DNA of 64,000 nt from Candidatus Halocynthiibacter alkanivorans (GTDB lineage: Bacteria; Pseudomonadota; Alphaproteobacteria; Rhodobacterales; Rhodobacteraceae): NCBI RefSeq assembly GCF_003333265.1, contig NZ_QOLB01000169.1, positions 32,079-96,078 of the forward strand, in the 5' to 3' direction. Positions 20,285 through 28,753 of the stretch are shown in pieces. Position 1 is the first letter of the stretch; each line of letters starts with the position of its first letter. The notes beneath the pieces were generated by a model. That model did no database searches and was not told where the DNA came from. It saw only the letters and a list, made by a program, of their open reading frames with translations. Position numbers and translations under genes: made by a program.

Positions 20285-21337
20285 TCAGATCCCCAACATA
20301 CGCCGGTTTGCGGCGTCGTCACTGCCAGTATCTGCAAAATCATCAAACGCCTTTTCGGTCACCCGGATGATGTGATCCTTTACGAACTGCGCGCCTTCGC
20401 GGGCGCCGTCTTCAGGATGTTTCAGACAGCATTCCCATTCAACCACGGCCCAGCCGTCGAAATCATTGGCGGCCATTTTGGAAAATATCGCGCCGAAATC
20501 CACCTGTCCGTCGCCCAGCGAGCGGAAACGGCCGGCCCGGTCGGTCCAGCTCTGGTAGCCGGAATATACACCCTGGCGCCCGGTCGGGTTGAACTCTGCA
20601 TCCTTGACGTGGAACATTTTTATCCGGTCGCGGTAGATGTCGATATTGTCGAGGTAGTCGAGGCACTGCAGAACATAATGCGACGGATCATAAAGCATGT
20701 TGGCGCGGGGATGGTTGTCGACACGCTCAAGGAACATTTCAAAAGTGACGCCGTCATGCAGGTCTTCGCCGGGGTGGATTTCGTAACAGACATCAACACC
20801 CATGTTTTCAGCGTGGTCCAGGATCGGTCGCCAGCGCCGCGCCAATTCGTCAAAAGCGGTCTCTACCAGGCCGGCAGGGCGCTGGGGCCAAGGGTAAAGG
20901 TATGGCCAGGCCAGGGCGCCGGAAAAAGTCGCATGGGCGGTCAGGCCCAGATTATAACTTGCGGTGATCGCCAGTTTTACCTGCTCAACCGCCCAGGCTT
21001 GCCGGGCAGCGGGATTGCCGCGCACTTCGGGAGCGGCAAAGCCGTCAAAGGCTTCGTCATAGGCAGGATGAACCGCCACCAGCTGCCCCTGAAGGTGGGT
21101 GGACAGTTCGGTGACCGTGACGCCGTTTTCCTGCGCAATACCCAGGAAATCATCGCAATACTGCCGCGAACTGGCCGCTTTGGTGAGGTCAATTAAACGC
21201 CTGTCCCAGCTGGGAACCTGGACGCCTTTATACCCACATTCAGCAGCCCATCTGGTGATGCCTGACCAGGTGTTGAACGGGGCGGCGTCGCCTGCAAACT
21301 GCGCCAGAAACAGCGCGGGACCTTTCAAAGTCTTCAT
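20285..21337 (-). CDS. Sugar phosphate isomerase/epimerase (AP endonuclease 2-like TIM barrel)
   Basis: The 350-residue protein has the xylose-isomerase-like TIM-barrel pattern: CYEIHPGED (metal ligand Glu), YDPSHYVLQ, FHVKDAEFNPTG and VEWECC near the C-terminus. These four positions carry the usual metal-binding Glu/Asp/His set. Such proteins isomerise or dehydrate keto-sugars or inosose intermediates and are commonly paired with a Gfo/Idh enzyme, here encoded 42 bases downstream. AAAGGAA precedes the start. The conserved pairing suggests that the dehydrogenase makes a keto intermediate that this enzyme rearranges; the exact reaction is not known. Confidence 0.88.
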   Translation of the reverse strand: MKTLKGPALFLAQFAGDAAPFNTWSGITRWAAECGYKGVQVPSWDRRLIDLTKAASSRQYCDDFLGIAQENGVTVTELSTHLQGQLVAVHPAYDEAFDGFAAPEVRGNPAARQAWAVEQVKLAITASYNLGLTAHATFSGALAWPYLYPWPQRPAGLVETAFDELARRWRPILDHAENMGVDVCYEIHPGEDLHDGVTFEMFLERVDNHPRANMLYDPSHYVLQCLDYLDNIDIYRDRIKMFHVKDAEFNPTGRQGVYSGYQSWTDRAGRFRSLGDGQVDFGAIFSKMAANDFDGWAVVEWECCLKHPEDGAREGAQFVKDHIIRVTEKAFDDFADTGSDDAANRRMLGI

Positions 21338-21364
21338 CGGACAATTCCTTTTGCGTGGGGGGAA

Positions 21365-21382
21365 AGGGGCACGAATGCCCCT
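21365..21382 (-). terminator. Hairpin between binding-protein and isomerase genes
   Basis: On the minus strand AGGGGCA and TGCCCCT form a perfect 7-bp stem closed by a TTCG tetraloop, followed by TTTCC. It sits in the gap after the binding-protein gene, a position where such hairpins commonly raise the level of the binding-protein mRNA relative to downstream genes by partial termination or 3' protection. Confidence 0.6.
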
Positions 21383-21405
21383 CTCATTTTCAAAGTCGGG
21401 AGGAC

Positions 21406-22362
21406 TTAGAAAGGCGAGTCCGGGAAGTAGAAAGCTTCTGCGTTCTCCGGGGTGATCAGCGTGGCGCCGAGAATGTAGCGCCCGGCAACGGGACCGTTTG
21501 ACTTGAATGCGGCCACGGTGACATCCATCGCAGTTGCGATCATTGACGGTGGATACAGCACGTCCACGGGGATCAGCTCATCGCCGTCCATGATGCTCTT
21601 GATGGTTTCTTTCATACCGGCACCGCCGACCACGAACATGCCGTTGCCATCGCGGCCCGCCTGTTTCAGTGCCGCAACTACGCCGATGGCAATGTCGTCA
21701 TCCTGAGCCCAGACCGCATCGATATCGGGGAAACGGCTGAGGAAATCCTGCATCACTTCAAAACCGTCATCGCGGTTCCAGTTGGCGTGTTTCTGGTCCA
21801 GTACATTGATGCCGGAGCCTTCGATCTCCGCCATGAAGGCATCATAACGTTCGTTGTCGATCAGCGTCGGAATGCCGCGCAGCACAACGATATTATCGCC
21901 TTCTTTCAGGCGGGTCTTCATATAGACGGCGGAGACGCGGCCCAGTTCCGGGTTGTTGCCGGCGACATAGATGTCCTCAATCCCCGGCAGGCTGAGGCCA
22001 CGGTCAACCACGGTGATCAACGCGCCGCTTTTCTTGACGTTCAAAACCGGATCGGTCAGCGGCTCAGATTCAAAGGGCAGGACCACCAGCGCGTCGATCT
22101 GGTGGATCGAGACAAGGTCTTCCAGAGCGCTGGCCTGCGCGCTTGGGTCCGGTGAGTTGATCAGGATCAGATCCACATCCGGGTACAGCGCTTCCAGCCG
22201 TATCTCCGCTTGCTCGGCGTGCCAGTTCATCCCGGCGGCCCAGGCGTGGGTCGGTGTCGGATAACTCACACCAATCTTGATCGATCTTTCTTGTGCCGTG
22301 GCGCCAGAGAAAGCCAGCGCACCGGTCAGGGCGATTGCACCCAGGGTCATAATAGGTTTCAT
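21406..22362 (-). CDS. Sugar ABC transporter periplasmic binding protein (CUT2, RbsB/MocB-like)
   Basis: The 318-residue protein has a signal peptide ending near ATA-QE (residues 1-23) and a type I periplasmic binding fold (IKIGVSYPTPTHAW; DALVVLPFESEPL; VVDRGLSLPG; DAVWAQDDDIAIGV). It delivers a sugar-like ligand to the permease encoded upstream. AAGGAG precedes ATG 22362; the frame is open further upstream, but a signal peptide begins here. RbsB-type proteins bind pentoses, hexoses, inositols and rhizopine; the ligand cannot be read from the sequence. An intercistronic hairpin follows the gene. Confidence 0.92.
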   Translation of the reverse strand: MKPIMTLGAIALTGALAFSGATAQERSIKIGVSYPTPTHAWAAGMNWHAEQAEIRLEALYPDVDLILINSPDPSAQASALEDLVSIHQIDALVVLPFESEPLTDPVLNVKKSGALITVVDRGLSLPGIEDIYVAGNNPELGRVSAVYMKTRLKEGDNIVVLRGIPTLIDNERYDAFMAEIEGSGINVLDQKHANWNRDDGFEVMQDFLSRFPDIDAVWAQDDDIAIGVVAALKQAGRDGNGMFVVGGAGMKETIKSIMDGDELIPVDVLYPPSMIATAMDVTVAAFKSNGPVAGRYILGATLITPENAEAFYFPDSPF

Positions 22363-22462
22363 CTCAGTTCCTCCTTGTTGATTGGACGCACCTTTCCTGT
22401 CCGGTTGCGCCCGGTTCTTTCGTTCTTTGGAAGGACAGGGTCCTCGCTTCTTAGTGAAACGC

Positions 22463-23482
22463 TTACGTTTTCTTGCGCCTGGCGCTGCCCCAGTCACCGC
22501 GCTGTAACCAAACAGCGATGATGATGATCAGGCCCTGCATCGTGCCGTTCAGATAATTCGAAATAATGTCGGTGAAATTCAGGATGTTGCCGATGGTGGT
22601 CAGGATCAGAGCGCCAAGGATGGTGCCACCGACGCGGCCGTAGCCACCTTTGAGCACCGTGCCGCCGATGATCACCGCAGCGATCGCTTCCAGTTCCCAC
22701 ATCACGCCGGTCGAGGCAGATGCGGAGCCCAGCCGTGGCACGTAAATGATCGTCGCCAGCGAGACACACAGCCCCTGGATGACATAGGTCATGGTCTTTA
22801 TCCGGTCGACTTTGATGGCGGAATATACCGCAACCGCCTCGTTCGATCCGATTGCAGTGCAGTAGCGTCCGAATGCGGTGCGGTTGAGCAGCAGCCAGCC
22901 CAGAACCGAAACCACTGCAAAGACCCAGACCGGAATGGGGAGGCCGATAAAGCTGTCGTAATAGATCGGGCGGTAAGTGCCGCGCACCGCGAAATCGAGC
23001 GACAGGGTGCCGCCATCGGCAAAATACGTCACCAGTGAGCGATAGATCCCCATGGTGCCGAGCGTCACAATAAAGGCTTCGATCTTACCCTTGGTCGTCA
23101 GGATGCCATTGACCCAGCCGGCGCCAAGACCCAGCAGGATGCTCGAACCGGCGCCGATCAACACCGTTGTCACACCACCGCCGAACGTTTCCACGGCGCT
23201 GTTCATGATGATGATCATAACACCCGCGATCGCGGCGGCCATGGAACCCACCGACAGGTCGATACCGCCGGCGGTGATAACAAAAGTTGCGCCAATCGCA
23301 ATAATGCCGATAAAAGCCGAACGCGTGAGCAGATTGGCCAGATTGCCCTCGCTCAGAAAGGCCGGGTTCAGCAAGTATCCGATAATGCAAAGCAGGATCA
23401 ACGCGATAGCAGGGCCGGCTGTCTTGATGTCAAAGCGCATTTGCTGTCCCTTCTTGCCGCTGTTTGTGGCCGCTGCGGTCAT
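22463..23482 (-). CDS. Sugar ABC transporter permease (CUT2, RbsC-like)
   Basis: The 339-residue membrane protein has about eight to ten hydrophobic segments and the CUT2 permease signatures ITAGGIDLSVGSMAA and GRYCTAIGSNEAVAVYSAIKVDRIK, the coupling region, followed by LEAIAAVIIGGTVLKGGYGRV. It forms the (homodimeric) channel of the importer with the ATPase encoded upstream. Its start overlaps the ATPase stop by four bases. The binding-protein gene follows after 100 bases. Confidence 0.94.
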   Translation of the reverse strand: MTAAATNSGKKGQQMRFDIKTAGPAIALILLCIIGYLLNPAFLSEGNLANLLTRSAFIGIIAIGATFVITAGGIDLSVGSMAAAIAGVMIIIMNSAVETFGGGVTTVLIGAGSSILLGLGAGWVNGILTTKGKIEAFIVTLGTMGIYRSLVTYFADGGTLSLDFAVRGTYRPIYYDSFIGLPIPVWVFAVVSVLGWLLLNRTAFGRYCTAIGSNEAVAVYSAIKVDRIKTMTYVIQGLCVSLATIIYVPRLGSASASTGVMWELEAIAAVIIGGTVLKGGYGRVGGTILGALILTTIGNILNFTDIISNYLNGTMQGLIIIIAVWLQRGDWGSARRKKT

Positions 23483-25002
23483 ATCGTCGCCTCCTGTTTC
23501 AACCCTGCGGCATAACGCACGATTTCGTTTTCGTTGATGTCGTCGCCGGTCAAAACGCCCATGATCTGCCCTTCGCGCATCACCACCACCCGGTGGCTGA
23601 TGCCAATGATCTCGGGCATCTCTGACGAGATCACCACGACCGACACGCCCTCGGCTGCCAGTGCAGCAATGAAATGGTAAATCTGTTGCTTGGTGCCGAC
23701 GTCGATGCCGCGGGTGGGTTCGTCAATGATGACAATACGCGGTTCGCTTTCCATCACCTTGGCCAGCAACAGTTTCTGCTGGTTGCCGCCGGAGAGGTCC
23801 CCGACTTTGGTTTTGTGATCGAGTGCACGGATGTCGAACCGGCGGATGGCCCGCTCCAGCGCAGCCTCTTCCGCCGCCACGACAATGCCCAGACGGCGGA
23901 TGAATTTTGGCAGCGACAGCAGGGTGAGGTTCAGCCGCATCTGCTTGCTGAGCAGCAGGCCTTTGGCTTTGCGGTCTTTGGTCAGATAGGCAATACCGGC
24001 GTCCCGCGCCGCGGCCACTGAGGCAAAACGGGTCTCTTTTCCATCGACCAGGATCTGGCCGCTTTCAATATGTGTAAGACCACAGATTGCTTCGAACACC
24101 GCCGTGCGACCGGCGCCGATCAGGCCGGAAAACCCCAGCACTTCTCCCTTGCGAAGATCAAAAGACACATCACGCACGCCATCGCAGCACAGGTTTTTGA
24201 CCCTGAGAACACGGTCCGCATCCACGTCGGCCTCTTTCAGGGGCGGATAGAGATCAGAAAGTTCACGTCCCACCATCATCTGTGCCATCGCATCCGGGGT
24301 CAGGGCTGCTGCGGGTTTGGTGGCGATCCATTGCCCGTCCCGCAGGATGGTGATGCGGTCGGCAATCTCTTTCACTTCGGAGAGTTTGTGCGACACAAAA
24401 ACAATGGCCACGCCGGTGGCTTTTAACCGTCTGACCTGGCGGAAAAACAACTCGGTCTCGGCCTGGGTCAACACCGCTGTCGGTTCGTCCATGATAAGGA
24501 CGCACGCATCACGGCTGATCGCTTTGACGATTTCAACCATTTGTTTTTCTGCAATTGAGAGGTCGGAAATGCGCGCGGTGGGGGCAATATTCAGGCCGAC
24601 CTCATCCAGATAGCGCTGCACTGTTTGGCGCATTTCATCGCGTTTCAGAATGCCGTTGCGGCTGATCTCGCGGCCAAGAAAAACGTTCTCTTCTACGGTC
24701 ATCTGTTCGGCCAGGTTGAGTTCCTGGTGGATCAGCACAATGCCCATTTCTTCGGCTTCGCCATTGGCGGGCAGCGATATTTCTGCGCCCTGAAAGCGAA
24801 TGCTGCCGGAGGTCGGGTTGTGAAAGCCGGAGAGGATTTTCATCAGCGTGGATTTGCCGGCGCCATTCTCGCCAATCAGGGCGTGAACTTCACCGGAACG
24901 GATCTGCATGTTGACGCTGAACAGAACCGGGATAGCCCCGAAGGACTTGCTGATCCTGTCGGCTTCCAGCACTGAGTGGTTCTCCATCCGCCCGTCAGGC
25001 AT
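23479..25002 (-). CDS. Sugar ABC transporter ATPase with two nucleotide-binding domains (CUT2, RbsA-like)
   Basis: The 507-residue protein has two ABC domains in tandem, as in RbsA and MglA. The first has Walker A GENGAGKSTLMK near residue 45 and Walker B VLIMDEPTAVLT. The second has the degenerate Walker A GLIGAGRTAVFEA, signature LSGGNQQKLLLAK and Walker B IVIIDEPTRGID. A degenerate second P-loop is normal in this family. GGGAG lies six bases before ATG 25002. It is the first gene of the minus-strand operon and is transcribed away from a LacI regulator across three palindromic operators at 25053-25110. Confidence 0.95.
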   Translation of the reverse strand: MPDGRMENHSVLEADRISKSFGAIPVLFSVNMQIRSGEVHALIGENGAGKSTLMKILSGFHNPTSGSIRFQGAEISLPANGEAEEMGIVLIHQELNLAEQMTVEENVFLGREISRNGILKRDEMRQTVQRYLDEVGLNIAPTARISDLSIAEKQMVEIVKAISRDACVLIMDEPTAVLTQAETELFFRQVRRLKATGVAIVFVSHKLSEVKEIADRITILRDGQWIATKPAAALTPDAMAQMMVGRELSDLYPPLKEADVDADRVLRVKNLCCDGVRDVSFDLRKGEVLGFSGLIGAGRTAVFEAICGLTHIESGQILVDGKETRFASVAAARDAGIAYLTKDRKAKGLLLSKQMRLNLTLLSLPKFIRRLGIVVAAEEAALERAIRRFDIRALDHKTKVGDLSGGNQQKLLLAKVMESEPRIVIIDEPTRGIDVGTKQQIYHFIAALAAEGVSVVVISSEMPEIIGISHRVVVMREGQIMGVLTGDDINENEIVRYAAGLKQEATI

Positions 25003-25052
25003 CCCGTTCTCCCGTCACAGATTTTCGGCATTTGAACATGCATCCTTCCATC

Positions 25053-25110
25053 TGTGTAAACCTTTTCACAACTTATGTAAACCTTTACATTGGGGCTGTA
25101 AACCTTTTCA
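25053..25110. promoter_or_regulatory. Triple palindromic operator array, 21-bp spacing
   Basis: Three copies of a TGTAAACCTTTTCA/TGTAAACCTTTACA-like palindrome lie at 25053-25070, 25075-25090 and 25097-25110. The middle one is a perfect inverted repeat (ATGTAAA-CC-TTTACAT). Their centres are 61.5, 82.5 and 103.5 (25000 added), exactly 21 bp apart, so all face the same side of the helix. They lie between the divergent ATPase and LacI genes, as expected for cooperative LacI-family binding. Confidence 0.8.
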
Positions 25111-25201
25111 CCCAGCGGAAATACGGGTATGGTCAGAGATAAGACTACCAAATACAACGTCTAACAAGGCCCCTTGGGTGCTGGATCTGAGGCAAAAACA
25201 C

Positions 25202-26272
25202 GTGCAGGACCAATCAAATAAACCGGCGACAATCGAAGATGTAGCGAAGCTCGCAGGTGTGTCCATTGCGACGGTCAGCCGCGCGATTCGCAAACCGGAA
25301 AAAGTCGCCGAAAGCACCCGGAAAAAGGTGACCGCCGCCATCGCCAGGACGGGTTACACCGCGAATGCGATGGCGCAGAATTTGCGCATGCAGCGCTCGC
25401 GCATGGTCATGGTGCTGACCCAGTCCATTGCCGACCCGAATTTTCCGGGCATCCTGATCGGGCTGGAAAAAGTCGCCAATGAGCGGGGTTACGGTGTTCT
25501 GATCGGCAATACCGAAGGCTCAGTGTCGCTGGAAGAAAACCATATGCGCTTCCTGTCCTCAGGCATGGTCGACGGCGTGGTGCTGCTGACCGGCCATTTG
25601 CCGGTTGCCGGCTGGGCCAAGTCCCCGGTGGCTTCCTATCCGCCGCTGGTGGCCGCAACCAGCCCTGTCAGCCAGGCAAACGTGACCTTTGTTGGCGTCG
25701 ATGATGTTGCCGCCTCAAAAATGGCGACCGAATATCTGGTGTCACTCGGGCACCGGGACATTGTCTATGTCTCTTCGGACGGCAGCGATATTGTGTCGGA
25801 CCTGCGGTATGATGGCTATCGGAAAGGCCTGGCAGAAGCCGCGGCGCCGCTCAGAGACTGGCGCATTGAAGGCGACGGCACCAGTGAAGGCGGGCGGGCA
25901 GCGGTGGAACGTCTGTTCATCAAGGACACGCTGCCGACGGCGTTCTTTTGTTACAATGACAACACTGCCATCGGGGTGATCAGCGCCCTGCATTTGCGGG
26001 GATACCGGGTGCCCGAAGATTTTTCGGTCATTGGGTTTGACGATATTCCGTTTGCAAACAATATCACCCCCGCGCTTACGACCATCCGCCAGCCCCGCGG
26101 TCAGATTGGCGAGTTGGCGATGGGTTTTTTGCTGGACAGCCTGACCGGCGGCGACAGACCTCCGGCGTCAAGCCTGCTGCACGGCGATCTGGTCGTACGT
26201 GAGAGTTGCGGGGCGGTGCCCAACCGTTCGCTTCGTCGTGGGGGCCATCCGGGGCCTTCCGCCACCGGCTGA
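25202..26272 (+). CDS. LacI-family regulator of the CUT2 sugar operon
   Basis: The 356-residue protein has an N-terminal LacI helix-turn-helix ([20 protein letters not shown]) and hinge ([15 protein letters not shown]), then a type I periplasmic-binding-like effector domain ([44 protein letters not shown]). The frame is open far upstream, but GTG 25202 preceded by GAGG at nine bases gives a normal LacI N-terminus. It is divergent from the sugar ABC operon, and the triple operator lies between, so it most likely represses that operon and itself until the imported sugar or a product binds. Confidence 0.9.
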   Translation: MQDQSNKPATIEDVAKLAGVSIATVSRAIRKPEKVAESTRKKVTAAIARTGYTANAMAQNLRMQRSRMVMVLTQSIADPNFPGILIGLEKVANERGYGVLIGNTEGSVSLEENHMRFLSSGMVDGVVLLTGHLPVAGWAKSPVASYPPLVAATSPVSQANVTFVGVDDVAASKMATEYLVSLGHRDIVYVSSDGSDIVSDLRYDGYRKGLAEAAAPLRDWRIEGDGTSEGGRAAVERLFIKDTLPTAFFCYNDNTAIGVISALHLRGYRVPEDFSVIGFDDIPFANNITPALTTIRQPRGQIGELAMGFLLDSLTGGDRPPASSLLHGDLVVRESCGAVPNRSLRRGGHPGPSATG

Positions 26273-26361
26273 GCCAAATGAATTTGGTGCCTGGCCCGGT
26301 CGGCTTTGCAAACCGGGCGGCCACACGATGTGTGCGCAAAAAGGAGACGGCCCGCAGGTCA

Positions 26362-27174
26362 TCAGCGCGGATCTGAGCTGGTCTCCTGCAGCCAGCTTCG
26401 GAATTCAGACAGGACAGAGGCTTTGACCGGGACTTTGTGTTCCGGTCCCGGGTAGGCGCCGCTCCCCACTTCGTCCTTGTACGACTGATAGGCTTTGACG
26501 CGTGCTTTTTGCAGTTTTTCAAGTTCCGCCTGGAAATTGTCATAGGCTTTTGCGTGGCGTGGTACGTGTCCGCGGGTTTGCCCCAGCACATCCTCGGAAA
26601 ACAGATATTGCGCGTGACACCCGCTTCCGGCCCCCATCGATATCAAAAACAAAGACGTATGGGCGGCAATTTCGGACGCGATTTCTTCCGGCACGACTTC
26701 GATTTCAGCCGCCACTGCGCCGGCCTCTTCCAGGGCGCGGACTTGCTGCCAGACTAGCCGGGCGGTCTCCATCGTTTTCCCAACCGCTTTGAATCCACCG
26801 GTCCAGGTTGCCTTTGAGGGAATAAGACCGGTGTGGCCGCAGGCCGGGATGCCTTCTTCCGTCAGGCGGCGGATGGTTTGCGGTCGTTGTGGGCAATAGA
26901 TCATATCAGCGCCGGCCCCAATCAGCTGAAATGCGGCTCTCAGGCATTCTTCTTCCGTGATGTAGACCCCAAGATCGAGGCCAGGGCAGGCGAACACGGA
27001 TGGCGCGATTGAACGGAATCCGGGGTTCAGCAGCAAAGACGGCGGCACAGACACCATGTCAATTCCGGCCTGTTCCGCGGCGGCGGCTTCGTCGAGCGTA
27101 TCGACCCGCAACATCGAAAGCTGTTTTTTACCCCGCAGGGCGCGCAAATCGGCAATTGTCATCGGCTGGGTCAT
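26362..27174 (-). CDS. PanB-family (ketopantoate hydroxymethyltransferase-like) protein, divergent
   Basis: The 270-residue protein matches the PanB TIM-barrel family in its later part: GHTGLIPS at 113-120, GGFKAVGKT at 126-134, a glutamate in IEVVPEEIA (Glu159, aligned with the PanB catalytic glutamate) and SMGAGSGCHAQYLFSEDVLG. PanB normally transfers a hydroxymethyl group from methylene-tetrahydrofolate to a 2-keto acid. However, the metal-binding GDS aspartate of true PanB is replaced here (region IDMVSVPPSLL) and the second metal-binding aspartate is not evident. It directly abuts mocF (stop and start adjacent), the last gene of a MocDEF operon. A C1 role in O-demethylation is an inference; it is probably not the pantothenate enzyme. 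Confidence 0.75.
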   Translation of the reverse strand: MTQPMTIADLRALRGKKQLSMLRVDTLDEAAAAEQAGIDMVSVPPSLLLNPGFRSIAPSVFACPGLDLGVYITEEECLRAAFQLIGAGADMIYCPQRPQTIRRLTEEGIPACGHTGLIPSKATWTGGFKAVGKTMETARLVWQQVRALEEAGAVAAEIEVVPEEIASEIAAHTSLFLISMGAGSGCHAQYLFSEDVLGQTRGHVPRHAKAYDNFQAELEKLQKARVKAYQSYKDEVGSGAYPGPEHKVPVKASVLSEFRSWLQETSSDPR

Positions 27175-28392
27175 CTATCCGGTCCTCAAAAGTTTTTTCA
27201 AATTGCTCTGTGCATCTGCCAGAAGGCGCGGGTCGGGACGGGCGCCGCGCTCGATCAGCATCTCGGCAATCCGGATTTCTTTCGCGACAGAGCCGGAGGG
27301 GCCGAGACCACTGGCCGAGACCAGCCGACCGTCATCGTCAAACTGAAACAGGAGTGTGGCGCCGGAGCCTGGTTCCCGCCGCACAAACGGCCGCCCGGGT
27401 TGCGGCAACCCCGCGACCTGCAGCGTAAGGTCATATTGCTCGCTCCAGAACCAGGGGGTTTTCTGATATTCCCTGGATGCGCCAAGCATATTCGCCGCCG
27501 CATGTTCCCCCTGATCCAGCGCATTGCGCCAGGATTCAAGCCGGACGGGCGCGCCGGTGCGTGGCGAGGGAAAGTTGCAGCAGTCGCCGGCCGCAAAGAT
27601 GTTCTGATCAGATGTTGCCAGCGTGACGTTGACCGTGATGCCATTCCGCACCTCCAACCCTGCCTGTTCTGCAAGCCCGGTTTCGGGCTCTGCGCCGATG
27701 GCGGCGACGATCAGGTCGGCGGTGAATTGCGATCCATCCAACAGGGCAATTGTCCTGTCGGTGATCGCGGTGATCTCCGCGTCAAATTCAAATCTGACGC
27801 CTTCATTGCGGTGGCGCTGCACCAGGCGTGCGGCAAGTTCGGGCGGAACCGCACGCCCAAGCGCCGCAGAGCTCACTTCAATTATTGTAACATCAACATC
27901 TCCGGCGCGAAGCCGGGCGGCCAGTTCCAGACCGATCAGTCCGGCCCCTATAATGGCGACATGGCTGCCGGGCACTGCGATCGAAGAAATATGCTGTGCA
28001 TCGGACATCGTGCGCAAAGTGGCCACAGGGGCAGTGGTCGCCAAAGGCAGTCTGCGGGCGCGGGCGCCAGTGGCAAACAGCAGCTTGTCATAGTGCATTA
28101 TGCGCCCGTCAGCCAGGCGAACAACGCGATCCGCCCGGTCCACCTCAGTCACCTTTGTGCCGAGGCTCAGTGAGATCTCCGCACTGTCCCATTGCGCCTG
28201 TGTGGCAATTTCCTTGAGCGGCACGGCGCCACCTGGTCTGCCCTTGGACAGTGGCGGGCGTTCGTAAGGGCGATGTTCCTCCTCGCCCAGCACATCTATC
28301 GGGCCGGAATACCCGTTTTCGCGCAGCGCAAACGCGGCGCGGGCGCCACACTCGCCAGCCCCGACAATCACCATGCCTCTGTGTTGGGTCAT
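27175..28392 (-). CDS. mocF: FAD-dependent ferredoxin reductase (MocF-like)
   Basis: The 405-residue protein is a ferredoxin-NAD(P)H reductase of the type serving Rieske systems: FAD site IVGAGECGARAAFALRE at the N-terminus, a second dinucleotide site IIGAGLIGLELAARLRAG around residue 150, and FAD-contacting NIFAAGDCCNFP. It passes electrons from NAD(P)H to the MocE ferredoxin encoded upstream. Start and mocE stop overlap by four bases; the PanB-like gene starts immediately after its stop. In rhizobia MocF works with MocD and MocE in rhizopine demethylation; that role is inferred from the gene set. Confidence 0.88.
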   Translation of the reverse strand: MTQHRGMVIVGAGECGARAAFALRENGYSGPIDVLGEEEHRPYERPPLSKGRPGGAVPLKEIATQAQWDSAEISLSLGTKVTEVDRADRVVRLADGRIMHYDKLLFATGARARRLPLATTAPVATLRTMSDAQHISSIAVPGSHVAIIGAGLIGLELAARLRAGDVDVTIIEVSSAALGRAVPPELAARLVQRHRNEGVRFEFDAEITAITDRTIALLDGSQFTADLIVAAIGAEPETGLAEQAGLEVRNGITVNVTLATSDQNIFAAGDCCNFPSPRTGAPVRLESWRNALDQGEHAAANMLGASREYQKTPWFWSEQYDLTLQVAGLPQPGRPFVRREPGSGATLLFQFDDDGRLVSASGLGPSGSVAKEIRIAEMLIERGARPDPRLLADAQSNLKKLLRTG

Positions 28393-28712
28393 TGCGCGCC
28401 CATCAGCTCGATCAGGACGCGCCCGTTTTCGATCTTCGTTGCATAGGTGCGCAGATTGACACAGACCGGTGCCGCTTTGGCCTCGCCGGTGCGGTAGTCA
28501 AAGCGTGCGTTATGTTTGGGGCATTCGATGATTTCATCCATGACCAGGCCATCCGCCAAAGACACTTTTTCATGGGTGCACAGGCCATCAGTGCAATAAA
28601 AGCGATCATCCGGGCTGCGGTAAATCGCAAATACCGCGCCGTCATGGTCAAAGCGGATCACATCTTCTTCTTCGATATCGTCGGTCGCGCAAGCGTCAAT
28701 CCAGCTGGGCAT
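28389..28712 (-). CDS. mocE: MocE-type Rieske [2Fe-2S] ferredoxin
   Basis: The 107-residue protein has a complete Rieske motif: Cys45-x-His47 (LCTHEKV) and Cys64-x-x-His67 (ECPKHNARFD). The start WIDACATDDIEEEDVIRFDH and the segment DGLVMDEIIECPKH closely resemble what I know of MocE-family ferredoxins. It should carry electrons from MocF to the MocD oxygenase. It lies between mocD (41-base gap) and mocF (four-base overlap), in a minus-strand operon. Confidence 0.88.
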   Translation of the reverse strand: MPSWIDACATDDIEEEDVIRFDHDGAVFAIYRSPDDRFYCTDGLCTHEKVSLADGLVMDEIIECPKHNARFDYRTGEAKAAPVCVNLRTYATKIENGRVLIELMGAQ

Positions 28713-28753
28713 TGGCAGGTCTCCAGGTGTTTTAATTTGGAAGTTTTCGGCGG

